A stretch of 64,000 nucleotides of DNA, taken from positions 26,612 to 90,611 of the forward strand of contig NZ_QPJY01000003.1 in assembly GCF_003337735.1 (NCBI RefSeq), written 5' to 3'. Under the pieces are notes generated by a model. That model had not been told where the DNA came from and did no database searches. It saw only the letters and a list, made by a program, of their open reading frames with translations. A program made the translations under genes and the position numbers. Position 1 is the stretch's first letter, and each line of letters starts with the position of its first letter. This document shows positions 8,371 to 19,126 of this stretch, piece by piece. The stretch comes from Thioalbus denitrificans. GTDB taxonomy: Bacteria; Pseudomonadota; Gammaproteobacteria; DSM-26407.

Positions 8371-9588
8371 TTACTTGGCAGAGTGGCCGGTCAGCTTGAC
8401 CTCCACTTTCTCGTCGTCCTTCAGACTTCTGTAGTACTCCTGCAGGATGCTGACCACCTCGGGGCGGCTGAATTCCGCCGGCGGGTCCTCACCCTCGGAG
8501 AGCATCTTGCGCAGCTTGGTGCCCGAGAGCAGCAGGCGGTCGCCCGCCTCGTGGGGGCAGGTCTTCATGGAGGCCATGCCGCCGCACTTGTAGCACCAGA
8601 AGGTCCAGTCGATCTTGAGCGGCTTGGTCTCCAGCGCGTCCTTCGGGATCTGGTCGAAGATGTGATGCGCGTCGAAGGGGCCGTAGTAGTCGCCCACGCC
8701 GGCATGGTCGCGGCCGACGATGAGGTGGGAGCAGCCGTAGTTCTGGCGGAACAGGGCGTGCAGCAGCGCCTCGCGCGGACCGGCATAGCGCATGTCCAGC
8801 GGGTAGCCCGCCTGCATCACCGTGTTCTTGACGAAGTAGTTGTCGATGAGCGATCCGATGGCGTCGGATCGCACCTCGGCCGGAATGTCACCGGGCTTGA
8901 GCTTGCCGAGCAGGGAGTGGATCAGCAGACCATCGCAGATCTCCACGGCGATCTTGGCCAGGTACTCGTGGGAGCGGTGCATCGGGTTGCGGGTCTGGAA
9001 GGCGGCGATGGTGCTCCAGCCGCGCTTCTGGAATTCCGCCCGCGTCTCCGCCGGGGTCATGAACTGATCGCCGTACTTCTCGGGGAAGCCGCCGAGGGAG
9101 AGCACCTTCACCGGGCCGGCCAGGTTGATCTCGCCCTGGGCCTTGACCATCTTGACGCCGGGATGATCCTCGTCGGTGGTCTTGTACACCATCATGCACT
9201 CGTGGGCCTTGTCGATGGTGTACTTCTCGGTCACCTTCATGGTGGCCAGGATCTCGTCGCGCTCGGCGTCGTAGAGCGCCACATCCTGGCCCTCCTTGAT
9301 GCTGTTCGAGGTATCGAGATCGGTGGAGAGGGTGATGGGGATGGGCCAGAACAGGCCGTTGGCCATCTTCATCCCGTCACAGACCCCCTGCCAGTCGGCA
9401 TGGGTCATGAAGCCCTCGAGCGGGGTGAACCCGCCGATGCCCATCATGATGAGGTCGCCCGCCTCGCGGGAAGAGATACGGATCTGAGGCAGAGACTGGG
9501 CCCGGGCCTTCTCGGCCTCCAGCGCTTCGCCTTCGAGCAGCAGCGGCTTGAGCTCGCCACCACCGTGAGGATTCACCAGCTTTGACAT
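8371..9588 (-). CDS. sat: Sulfate adenylyltransferase (dissimilatory ATP sulfurylase)
   Basis: 405 residues from ATG 9588 ([16 protein letters not shown]). An upstream in-frame ATG at 9654 is rejected because family similarity starts at MSKLVNPHG. It carries the nucleotide-binding motif [12 protein letters not shown] at residues 198-209, the second motif [14 protein letters not shown] near 270, and a Cys cluster [16 protein letters not shown] as in homo-oligomeric archaeal/sulfur-bacterial Sat. In sulfur oxidisers it converts APS plus pyrophosphate to ATP plus sulfate, a substrate-level phosphorylation step. It is first in the operon with aprB and aprA. A sigma-70-like promoter lies about 90-115 bp upstream. 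Confidence 0.97.
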   Translation of the reverse strand: MSKLVNPHGGGELKPLLLEGEALEAEKARAQSLPQIRISSREAGDLIMMGIGGFTPLEGFMTHADWQGVCDGMKMANGLFWPIPITLSTDLDTSNSIKEGQDVALYDAERDEILATMKVTEKYTIDKAHECMMVYKTTDEDHPGVKMVKAQGEINLAGPVKVLSLGGFPEKYGDQFMTPAETRAEFQKRGWSTIAAFQTRNPMHRSHEYLAKIAVEICDGLLIHSLLGKLKPGDIPAEVRSDAIGSLIDNYFVKNTVMQAGYPLDMRYAGPREALLHALFRQNYGCSHLIVGRDHAGVGDYYGPFDAHHIFDQIPKDALETKPLKIDWTFWCYKCGGMASMKTCPHEAGDRLLLSGTKLRKMLSEGEDPPAEFSRPEVVSILQEYYRSLKDDEKVEVKLTGHSAK

Positions 9589-9677
9589 GTATCCGCCCTT
9601 CTTCTGGTTGTACCGAGGGTGTCCTTTCAATCCCCAAAACCGGGCGCTTTCCACCCCCGGCCGGACGCAGGTGCCCT

Positions 9678-9705
9678 ACCATATACCTTTGCCCCAGCGT
9701 GTCAA
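9678..9705 (-). promoter_or_regulatory. Sigma-70-type promoter for sat-aprBA
   Basis: On the minus strand a perfect TTGACA (9705-9700) is followed after 16 bp by TATGGT (9683-9678). This gives a leader of about 80 bases before the sat start codon. Confidence 0.65.
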
Positions 9706-9735
9706 AACAGATTTCTCTTCGCACGCCATAAGGCT

Positions 9736-9764
9736 CGCTTATCTTAGACTGAGACTAATAAGCG
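9736..9764. promoter_or_regulatory. Inverted-repeat operator candidate upstream of sat
   Basis: CGCTTAT and ATAAGCG (7-bp perfect arms, 15-bp spacer) enclose a nearly concentric TTAG...CTAA pair. The site is centred about 45 bp upstream of the predicted -35 box of the sat promoter, a typical position for an activator. The binding protein is unknown. Confidence 0.4.
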
Positions 9765-9820
9765 AAACCGGGGGGTAACACCCGGATGGATAGGCGGGGT
9801 TAATGGTGGGGGCAAGGATC

Positions 9821-9922
9821 TAGTGTACTGCACCACTCTTGGAGGCACATTCAGCGAGTCGCCGGGCGGTCAGATCCAAGGCGCGCTTGCGCAGGAAGGG
9901 CAGGCGCCGCAACCGGCCGGAA
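9821..9922. mobile_element. MITE-like element, copy 1 (left part only)
   Basis: It begins TAGTGTACTGCACCACTCTT and aligns with about the first 100 bp of the copy at 26125-26393, including the shared words GGCACATTCAGCGAGT and CAAGGCGCGCT. The right half and right terminal repeat are missing; the sequence breaks into a CACGCACT-type microsatellite at about 9928-9955. It lies between the sat promoter region and the end of the nif3-like gene. Confidence 0.7.
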
Positions 9923-9957
9923 ACGCATGCGCACTCACGCACTCACGCACTCACCCA

Positions 9958-10716
9958 TCACACCGGATTGTCGATGTCGATGAAGCGGTGCTCGATGCCG
10001 AAGCGCTCGGCCAGGTGCTCGCCCAGGGCCTGGACGCCATAGCGCTCGGTGGCGTGGTGACCCGCGGCGAAATAGTGGATGCCGAGCTCCCGGGCCTCGT
10101 GGACGGTCCGCTCCGAAACCTCTCCGCTGATGTACGCGTCCAGCCGCAGGGCCGCGGCCTGCTCCAGGTAGTCCTGGGCGGCGCCGGTGCACCAGCCCAC
10201 CCGGTAGACGCGGTCGCCGCCGCCCGCCACGTGCAGGGGTGCCCGGCCGAGACGCTCGGCCAGGAAGTCGGTGAAGACCCCGGGCGCCAGCGGCTCGCTG
10301 AGCGAGCCGTACATGGCGATGCCCGAATCGGGCCCCGGCCCGAAGCCGCCCTCGACGCTCAGATCCAGCTCGGCGGCCAGCCGCGCGTTGTTGCCGTAGA
10401 CCGGGTGGGCGTCCAGGGGCAGGTGGTAGGCGATGAGGCTCAGGTCCGCGCCGAGCAGGCTCCGCAGCCGACGGCGCCTCATCCCGCTCACCACCGGGCT
10501 CTCGCCGCGCCAGAAATAGCCGTGGTGGACCAGCAGGGCATCGGCCCCGGCCTCCTGCGCCGCCTCGATGAAGGCCTGGCAGGCGGTGACCCCGGTCACC
10601 AGGCGCTCCACGCGCTCCCGCCCCTCCACCTGGAGTCCGTTGGGAGCGTAGTCCTGGAACCGCTCCACCTGGAGCAGCCCGTCCGCATAGCCCACCAGTT
10701 CGTACAGACCGGCCAT
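9958..10716 (-). CDS. Nif3-like dinuclear metal centre protein (YbgI / GTP cyclohydrolase 1 type 2 family)
   Basis: 252 residues from ATG 10716, with GGAGG just upstream. It starts MAGLYELVGYADGLLQV. The metal ligands are recognisable: HHGYFW near residue 66, YHLPLDAHP near 100, and the C-terminal AGHHATERYG. The protein family forms a hexameric ring with a di-metal site. Its physiological reaction is unsettled. It lies head-to-head with the degS-like gene, as I recall for Pseudomonas and relatives. The N-terminal LQVEGRERVERLVTGVTACQ pattern is standard, and no domain is missing. Confidence 0.88.
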   Translation of the reverse strand: MAGLYELVGYADGLLQVERFQDYAPNGLQVEGRERVERLVTGVTACQAFIEAAQEAGADALLVHHGYFWRGESPVVSGMRRRRLRSLLGADLSLIAYHLPLDAHPVYGNNARLAAELDLSVEGGFGPGPDSGIAMYGSLSEPLAPGVFTDFLAERLGRAPLHVAGGGDRVYRVGWCTGAAQDYLEQAAALRLDAYISGEVSERTVHEARELGIHYFAAGHHATERYGVQALGEHLAERFGIEHRFIDIDNPV

Positions 10717-10745
10717 CACAACCTCCTCGCAGGGCGCCACACCTG

Positions 10746-10907
10746 GCAGCCTGTCGGACTTGAGACTAATCTACTGCGCCGGCGGGACAGCGGTCCATAT
10801 GGAGCCGATTTTTCGTTACATAGACCCACTATGCGCCTCAAAATCGACTCCATCTGTCCTCGCTCTCCCACTCGGCCCGCTACGATCGCTCAAGTCCGAC
10901 AGGCTGC
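10746..10907. repeat. Nested palindromic MITE-like repeat with perfect 19-bp ends
   Basis: GCAGCCTGTCGGACTTGAG at 10746-10764 is perfectly inverted at 10889-10907. Inside it, several further inverted pairs are nested around almost the same centre (about 10826): GGACAG/CTGTCC, GGAGCCGATTTT/AAAATCGACTCC (one mismatch), and CATAG-ACCCA-CTATG as the tip. No open frame. It separates the divergent nif3-like and degS-like genes and could fold as one long hairpin. Confidence 0.8.
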
Positions 10908-10967
10908 TAGTTATTATGTATCGTGTAAAATTGCCATGACAGTCGCCCCGGCACGGACTCCCACCCA

Positions 10968-12125
<1,158 letters not shown>

Positions 12126-12211
12126 CGCTGAACGCCGGCGGCCATGGGCCCGCCCCGGCAGGCACACGCGCCACTGGACAGGACGACAACCCCTAATTTA
12201 GTGTAACTGCA

Positions 12212-12390
12212 TAGTGTACTGTGCCGCTCTTGGAGGCACATTCAGCGAGCCGCCCGGAGGGAGTCCCCCGAAAGCGCCAGGACAAGGCGCAGTGCGCAGG
12301 CAATGGTTGTTCCCTTGTCAAGCGCTGCGACGCCGTCATGGCGCTTTCGGGGGACTCTGAAAGCACCTCCAAGAGTGGCGCAGTACACCA
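12212..12390. mobile_element. MITE-like element, copy 2
   Basis: About 179 bp, from TAGTGTACTGTGCCGCTCTT to GAGTGGCGCAGTACACCA. The ends are imperfect inverted repeats of about 34 bp. Inside, CCCCCGAAAGCGCCA and TGGCGCTTTCGGGGG form an inner inverted pair around a core of about 50 bp. That core is in the opposite orientation to the core of copy 3. Compared with copy 3, about 100 bp of the left arm is missing. It lies between the degS-like gene and the methyltransferase gene and occupies much of a 374-bp gap. Confidence 0.85.
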
Positions 12391-12499
12391 GGTCGGCCCG
12401 GGCCCGGGGTCCTTTCCGAGCAGTCCCGCCGATCCGGACTGCGGCCGCGCGAGCGGCGCCGAACACGCCCCCCGGGCGAACCGTGAGATCACCAAGCCG

Positions 12500-13111
12500 A
12501 TGTCATCCTCCGACCTGCCCCTGTTCCTGAGCCAATGGTTGCGCGCCCCCCTGCGCATGGGGGCGCTCGTGCCCAGCGGGGGCGCCCTGGCCCGCGCCCT
12601 GGCACTCCAGGCGCTGCCCTCCCGGGACGGCCCGGTGCTGGAGCTGGGCGCCGGAACCGGGGTGGTGACCCGCGCCCTCCTCGCCCGCGGCATCGCGCCC
12701 CAGAGACTGGTGCTGGTGGAGCGGGATCCCGTCTTCTGCCGCCTGCTCCGCCAGCGGTATCCGTCGGTCCGGGTGGTACAGACCGACGCCTGCCGGCTGA
12801 TCCAGTCCCTCGCCGCCCTGGGCATCCACGAGGCCGCGACCATCATCTCCGGCCTGCCCCTGCTCTCGCTGCCCTTCACCACCCAGCACCAGGTCCTGCG
12901 CCAGAGCTTCCGCCTGCTGGTTCCCAACGGCACCTTCGTCCAGTTCACCTACGGCCTCGCCTCGCCGGTCCACCCGGCGCTGCTGCGCCGGCTCGAACTG
13001 GTGGGACGGCCGGTGGCCCGGGTACTGCTGAACCTGCCTCCGGCGGTGGTGTGGCGGTATACCCAGCGCGATGCCGCCAGCCCCCCGGGGGAGACCCGAG
13101 CCGCCGCATGA
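12500..13111 (+). CDS. SAM-dependent methyltransferase, phospholipid N-methyltransferase-like
   Basis: 203 residues from ATG 12500 (MSSSDLPLFLSQWLRAPLRM). A longer open frame begins inside the MITE at 12221, but that extension is repeat-derived and not protein-like. The SAM-binding motif I is VLELGAGTGVVTRALL, followed by an acidic residue in VLVERDP and the IISGLPLLSLP motif. The overall shape resembles the small rRNA-dimethylase-like phosphatidylethanolamine methyltransferases (PmtA). The substrate is not proven. Its stop overlaps the start of the downstream antiporter gene (ATGA), so the two are probably translationally coupled. Confidence 0.75.
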   Translation: MSSSDLPLFLSQWLRAPLRMGALVPSGGALARALALQALPSRDGPVLELGAGTGVVTRALLARGIAPQRLVLVERDPVFCRLLRQRYPSVRVVQTDACRLIQSLAALGIHEAATIISGLPLLSLPFTTQHQVLRQSFRLLVPNGTFVQFTYGLASPVHPALLRRLELVGRPVARVLLNLPPAVVWRYTQRDAASPPGETRAAA

Positions 13112-14061
13112 CAGCCTGGCTGCTGACCGCCGCCGGGCTGGTGCTGCTGTTCGCCGGCGGCGAGATGCTGGTCCGGGGCGCCGCGGGGCTGGCCCGGCGC
13201 CTGGGCGTCCCACCCCTGCTCATCGGCCTGACCGTGGTGGGGTTCGGCACCTCGGCGCCCGAACTCCTGGTCTCCCTGGAGGCCGCGCTGCGCGCCCAGC
13301 CGGATCTCGCCATGGGCAACGTGGTGGGCTCGAATATCGCCAACATCCTGCTGATTCTCGGCGTCTCCGCCCTGGTCCATCCCATCCTGGTACCGGCCAC
13401 GGGCATCCGCCGCGACGCCCTGGCGGTCCTCGCCGCCACGCTGCTGCTGCCGGCCCTGGCCCTCACCGGAACCATCGCCGCCTGGCAGGGCGGCGCCATG
13501 GTGGCGCTCCTGGCGGGCTATATCGCCTGGTCCTACCGCGCCGACATCCGGGCCCGCAACGGGGGCGCCGAGCTGCATCTCCACGAGGCCGACGAGCTGG
13601 GCACCGCTCCCCTGCCGGCCTGGCGGTCCCTGCTCCACCTGGCGCTCGGGCTGGCGGGCGTCCTGCTGGGGGCGCGGCTGCTGGTGAGCGGCGCCGTGGA
13701 CCTGGCCCGGGCGATGGGCGTGAGCGAGGCGGTCATCGGCCTCACCCTGGTGGCGGTGGGCACCTCGCTGCCGGAGCTTGCCACCTCGGTCATGGCCGCC
13801 CTGCGCGGCCACAACGACGTGGCGCTCGGCAACGTGCTGGGCAGCAACCTGTTCAACATCCTCGGCATCCTCGGCGTCACCGCCGCGGTGGTGCCGCTGC
13901 CCTTCAACCCGCGCCTGCTGGCCCTGGACCTGTGGGTGATGCTCGCCGCCACACTGGCGATGCTGGCCCTGTTCCTGGGCGGCCGGGGCCTGTCCCGGAT
14001 CGGCGGCGTGGTCTTCCTGCTCCTTTACGCCGGCTACACGGGGTGGCTGTTCGCTGCCTGA
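13108..14061 (+). CDS. Calcium/sodium:cation antiporter (CaxA/YrbG family), paralog 1
   Basis: 317 residues with about ten membrane segments. It shows both alpha-repeats of the CaCA superfamily: GFGTSAPELLVS with GNVVGSNIANIL in the first half, and AVGTSLPELATSV with GNVLGSNLFNILG in the second. It exchanges Ca2+ (or a related cation) for Na+ or H+ across the inner membrane. ATG 13108 overlaps the methyltransferase stop. A second family member, the syntenic yrbG, lies at 22840-23805. This copy sits outside the conserved order and is likely an acquired or duplicated gene. Confidence 0.88.
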   Translation: MTAWLLTAAGLVLLFAGGEMLVRGAAGLARRLGVPPLLIGLTVVGFGTSAPELLVSLEAALRAQPDLAMGNVVGSNIANILLILGVSALVHPILVPATGIRRDALAVLAATLLLPALALTGTIAAWQGGAMVALLAGYIAWSYRADIRARNGGAELHLHEADELGTAPLPAWRSLLHLALGLAGVLLGARLLVSGAVDLARAMGVSEAVIGLTLVAVGTSLPELATSVMAALRGHNDVALGNVLGSNLFNILGILGVTAAVVPLPFNPRLLALDLWVMLAATLAMLALFLGGRGLSRIGGVVFLLLYAGYTGWLFAA

Positions 14062-14077
14062 GGCCGTGCAGCGATAT

Positions 14078-14437
14078 TCAACGCCAACGCCGGGCCACGG
14101 CGAGGTAGATGGCGACGTTGACGAGGAGCACCAACCCGGCCAGCGCGAACTGGATCTCCCGGGTCAGGCCCGCGGGGTAGATGAGGGGCAGGAGATAGTG
14201 CTCCACGAAGCCGCCGCCATAGCCGGCCTCCCCGGCCCGGGCGCGCAGGGCGTTCTCCAGCGGGGTGAGCGGGCAGATCCAGCCGCCCAGCTCGATGGCC
14301 GCGGCCCAGGCCGCCGCCGGCAGGTGCACCCACGCCACCCGCAGCCAGCGCAGGGCGAGCAGCCCGCCCAGCACCGCGAACAGGATGAACGCCAGGTGCA
14401 GCAGCACGGTGAAGTCCGCCAGCAGACGCGCGATCAT
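14078..14437 (-). CDS. DUF2784 family membrane protein
   Basis: 119 residues, MIARLLADFTVLLHLAFILF, with three or four hydrophobic segments. The family hallmark is seen: a conserved Trp-rich LRWLRVAWVH stretch, then GWICPLTPLEN with its cysteine, and YGGGFVEHYL before the last helices. The function of DUF2784 is unknown. It faces the antiporter gene convergently with a 16-bp gap. Confidence 0.8.
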   Translation of the reverse strand: MIARLLADFTVLLHLAFILFAVLGGLLALRWLRVAWVHLPAAAWAAAIELGGWICPLTPLENALRARAGEAGYGGGFVEHYLLPLIYPAGLTREIQFALAGLVLLVNVAIYLAVARRWR

Positions 14438-14470
14438 GGCACGGGGTGTTGGTGAGTCAGTGTGTGTAGT

Positions 14471-14525
14471 GATGGGTGATGGGTGGTGGGTGATGGGTGG
14501 TGGGTGGTGGGTGGTGGGTGGTGGG
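14471..14525. repeat. Tandem 7-bp repeat (GATGGGT / GGTGGGT)
   Basis: About eight units alternating between GATGGGT and GGTGGGT, in the non-coding gap between the DUF2784 gene and hisD. Confidence 0.9.
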
Positions 14526-14548
14526 TTTTGAGGATGGGACGATCCGCA

Positions 14549-14617
14549 TCACGCATTCACGCATTCACGCATTCACGCATTCACGCACTCACGCACTCAC
14601 GCACTCACGCACTCACG
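14549..14617. repeat. Tandem 8-bp repeat (TCACGCAT then TCACGCAC)
   Basis: About eight units: the first four end in AT, the rest in AC. The array runs into the 3' end of hisD. The same word recurs at 9928-9955 and, in complement, at 60541-60651. Confidence 0.9.
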
Positions 14618-15914
14618 ATTTGATCCGGTACTCCGCCGAGCGGGCGTGGGCGGTGAGGCCCTCGCCGCGGGCGAACACGGAGGCGATCCGGCCCAGGGTG
14701 GTGGCGCCCTCGGGCGAGCACATGATGAGCGAGGAGCGCTTCTGGAAGTCGTAGACCCCCAGCGGCGAGGAGAAGCGCGCCGTGCGCGAGGTGGGCAGCA
14801 CATGGTTGGGCCCGGCGCAGTAGTCGCCCACCGCCTCGGCGGTGTAGCGGCCCATGAAGATGGCGCCGGCATGGCGGATCCTGCCCGCCATGGCCTCGGG
14901 GTCATCCACCGACAGCTCCAGGTGCTCCGGGGCGATGAAGTTGGCCACCGTCACCGCCTCGTCGAGATCCCGCACCTTGACCAGCGCAGCGCGGGCGCCG
15001 AGGGACTTCTCGATGATGGCCTTGCGCTCCATCTCCGGCAGCAGGCGCGCCACGCTGGCGGCCACCGCCTCCAGGAACTCCCCGTCGGGGGTGACCAGGA
15101 TCGGCTGGGCGTCCTCGTCATGCTCGGCCTGGGAGAAGAGATCCATGGCCACCCAGTCGGGATCGGTCTTGCCGTCGCAGACCACCAGGATCTCGGAGGG
15201 GCCGGCGATCATGTCGATGCCGACGGTGCCGTAGACCATGCCCTTGGCGGTGGCCACGTAGATGTTGCCGGGGCCCACGATCTTGTCCACCCGCGGCACC
15301 GTCTCGGTGCCATAGGCCAGGGCGGCGACCGCCTGGGCTCCGCCGAGGGCGAAGACCCGGTCCACCTCGCACAGCTCGGCTGCGGCCAGCACCAGCGGGT
15401 TCACCTCGCCGTCGGGGGTGGGCACCACCATGATGAGCTCCGGCACGCCGGCCACCTTGGCCGGAATGGCGTTCATCAGCACCGACGAGGGGTAGGCGGC
15501 CTTGCCGCCGGGGACGTAGAGGCCGACCCGGTCCAGGGCGGTGATCTGCTGGCCCAGCAGCGTGCCGTCGGCCTCGCGATAGCTCCACGACTCCTGCTTC
15601 TGGCGGGCGTGGTAGGCCTTCAGGCGCGCCACGGAGACCTCCAGCGCCTCGCGCTGGTCGGCGGGCAGGCCCGCGAGGGCCGCCTGCAGGCGGGCGCGGG
15701 GGATCTCCAGCTCGGCCATGGCCGTGGCGCTCATGCGGTCGAACCGGTTGGTGTACTCCAGCAGCGCCGCGTCGCCCTCGCGGCGGACCCGGTGGAGAAT
15801 CTCGCGCACCGTGGTGGTCACCCGCTCGTCGGACACCGACTCCCAGGCCAGCAGGCCCTCGAGCCGCTCCCAGAAGTCCACCGCGGTCGTATCCAGTCTC
15901 GTGATCTCAGCCAT
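14613..15914 (-). CDS. hisD: Histidinol dehydrogenase
   Basis: 433 residues, [20 protein letters not shown]. It performs the last two steps of histidine synthesis, oxidising histidinol to histidine with NAD+ and a catalytic zinc. The conserved blocks include [50 protein letters not shown] (zinc/active-site His) and the C-terminal [17 protein letters not shown]. The stop codon lies in a CACGCACT-type repeat array. hisG lies 110 bp upstream on the same strand, so they probably form one operon. hisC, which I recall at this place in Pseudomonas, is not present. Confidence 0.96.
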   Translation of the reverse strand: MAEITRLDTTAVDFWERLEGLLAWESVSDERVTTTVREILHRVRREGDAALLEYTNRFDRMSATAMAELEIPRARLQAALAGLPADQREALEVSVARLKAYHARQKQESWSYREADGTLLGQQITALDRVGLYVPGGKAAYPSSVLMNAIPAKVAGVPELIMVVPTPDGEVNPLVLAAAELCEVDRVFALGGAQAVAALAYGTETVPRVDKIVGPGNIYVATAKGMVYGTVGIDMIAGPSEILVVCDGKTDPDWVAMDLFSQAEHDEDAQPILVTPDGEFLEAVAASVARLLPEMERKAIIEKSLGARAALVKVRDLDEAVTVANFIAPEHLELSVDDPEAMAGRIRHAGAIFMGRYTAEAVGDYCAGPNHVLPTSRTARFSSPLGVYDFQKRSSLIMCSPEGATTLGRIASVFARGEGLTAHARSAEYRIKS

Positions 15915-15942
15915 GGTCTGCTCCCAGTTGGAGTGCTTCTGC

Positions 15943-16026
15943 CACAGGGGACACAGAGGTCGCCAGACCTCCCGGCACCCTGCGAAAACCCGTTTCCGAC
16001 CGCCCCTGCGGCCTCCGTGCGCCTCT
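15943..16026. repeat. Possible inverted-arm repeat (CACAGRGGA type)
   Basis: CACAGGGGA and CACAGAGGT stand in tandem at 15943-15960. A weaker reverse arm (CCTCCGTGCGCCTCT) ends at the hisG stop. It resembles the other elements with a unit near 9 bp in the window, but is more degenerate. Confidence 0.35.
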
Positions 16027-16669
16027 ACTTGCCGCCGGCGGCGGCCACCGCCTCGGCGAGGCGCTGGATGAAGGCCTTCACCCGGGCGTGCTTCATCTTC
16101 ATGGAGGCCTTGTTCACCACCAGCCGCGAGCTGATGTCGGCGATGTGCTCCAGCGGCACCAGCCCGTTGGCCTTGAGGGTGTTGCCCGTGTCCACCAGGT
16201 CCACGATGAGGTCCGCCAGCCCGACCAGCGGCGCCAGCTCCATGGAACCGTAGAGCTTGATCACCTCCACCTGCTCGCCGCGGGCGGCGTAGTAGCGCCG
16301 GGTGGTGTTCACGTACTTGGTGGCGATGCGCAGCCGTCGGCGCGGGGCCCGTCCCTCCCGGGGACCGGCCACCATCATGCGGCAGCGGGCGATGTCCAGG
16401 TCCAGCGGCTCGTAGAGCCCGTCGCCGTCGTGCTCCATGAGCACGTCCTTCCCGGCCACGCCCAGGTCCGCCGCGCCGTACTCCACGTAGGTGGGGACAT
16501 CCGCGGCGCGGATGATCACCAGCTTCACCTCCGGCAGGTTGGTGTCCAGGATCAGCTTGCGGCTGGTCTCCGGATCATCCACCGGGTGGATGCCGGCGTG
16601 GGCCAGCAGCGGCAGGGTGTCCTTGAAGATGCGCCCCTTGGAGAGGGCGATGGTCAGTGTGTCGGTCAT
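16025..16669 (-). CDS. hisG: ATP phosphoribosyltransferase, short form
   Basis: 214 residues from ATG 16669 ([19 protein letters not shown]). It catalyses the first step of histidine synthesis from ATP and PRPP. Characteristic blocks are [19 protein letters not shown] and the PRPP-binding [17 protein letters not shown]. It lacks the C-terminal ACT-like regulatory domain of the long form. Short HisG normally needs the partner HisZ, which is not in the window. It lies between murA and hisD in the usual gammaproteobacterial order, 130 bp after murA. Confidence 0.95.
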   Translation of the reverse strand: MTDTLTIALSKGRIFKDTLPLLAHAGIHPVDDPETSRKLILDTNLPEVKLVIIRAADVPTYVEYGAADLGVAGKDVLMEHDGDGLYEPLDLDIARCRMMVAGPREGRAPRRRLRIATKYVNTTRRYYAARGEQVEVIKLYGSMELAPLVGLADLIVDLVDTGNTLKANGLVPLEHIADISSRLVVNKASMKMKHARVKAFIQRLAEAVAAAGGK

Positions 16670-16799
16670 GATGTCGTCGGCCGGTTTGTCAGCGCCATGG
16701 GGCCCGGGGCGTGGCGAACGGGACGCAGCAGCCCGGGCTGCCCCGTCACCGCGGCCCTGCGCCCGGCACGCCGTCTCCCGCGTGCTCCGTGACCGGCTC

Positions 16800-18508
<1,709 letters not shown>

Positions 18509-18826
18509 GGTTTTCTCCTGTCTTGCTGCACGCGCTATGTCCGCGCGTTTCATTATTTCCGGGAACCGGCCGCCTTCACCGCGCCCGGCTCGCCCATGAC
18601 AAGGGACGGATCATATAGGAAACAGCCGTCGCGGCGAAACCTCGCACCCCAGGCCGGGACACCTCATCCTGGAAGTCACGCGGGGCGGGGCGGGAGGGGA
18701 GGCCGTGGCAGCCCCGGCCCGCCCGGCTCTTCCCGCCCCATCGGGCCAGGAAAACGGCGCCTGCCGCGAGCCCCGGGAGCGTCCTCCCCGCCTGGGGCGG
18801 GAGCCGCCGCAGCGCGGCCCGGGGCC
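18509..18826 (+). other. Intergenic stretch without a recognisable gene
   Basis: About 318 very GC-rich bases between mlaB and ibaG on the minus strand. Frames on either strand are Pro/Arg-rich shadows with no ribosome site. I see no repeat family and no RNA gene. Confidence 0.5.
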
Positions 18827-19126
18827 TCAGGCCAGCCCGAGGATCTCCTCCAGGCCGCTGATCCGGGCAATGGAGAGCAGCTGTTCCGGCACGCCGGTGA
18901 AGGCGAGCGTCCGCCCCTGGCGGCGCCCCTCGCGGACCCACTCCACCAGCAGCGCCAGCCCCGCGCTGTCCACCCGGCTGACCCCGGACAGGTCCAGCGT
19001 CAGCGTCCCGCCGCCGGAGAAGAGCCGGCGCCCCGACTCCAGGACCTCCGGAACCGTGGCGAAGCCCAGTTCGCCCTGGAGCCGGAAGGAGCCGTCCGCG
19101 GCCTGTTCGAGGGTGAGGTTGTTCAC
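18827..19126 (-). CDS. mlaB: STAS-domain protein MlaB
   Basis: 99 residues. The start is GTG at 19126, overlapping the mlaC stop as GTGA. It is a STAS domain with the signature LTLDLSGVSRVDSAGLALLVEW, where the conserved DSAG serine is the typical STAS site. MlaB binds the ATPase MlaF on the cytoplasmic face and stabilises the MlaFEDB transporter of retrograde phospholipid transport. It is last in the mlaFEDCB operon. Confidence 0.92.
   Translation of the reverse strand: MNNLTLEQAADGSFRLQGELGFATVPEVLESGRRLFSGGGTLTLDLSGVSRVDSAGLALLVEWVREGRRQGRTLAFTGVPEQLLSIARISGLEEILGLA

Noticed and set aside
12221..12499. 93-codon N-terminal extension of the methyltransferase
   Set aside because: It is translated MITE sequence. 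The ATG at 12500 starts the family-like sequence.
14549..14617. CRISPR-like regular repeats
   Set aside because: Units are only 8 bp and directly adjacent without spacers, and no cas gene is near. The same applies to 60541-60651.
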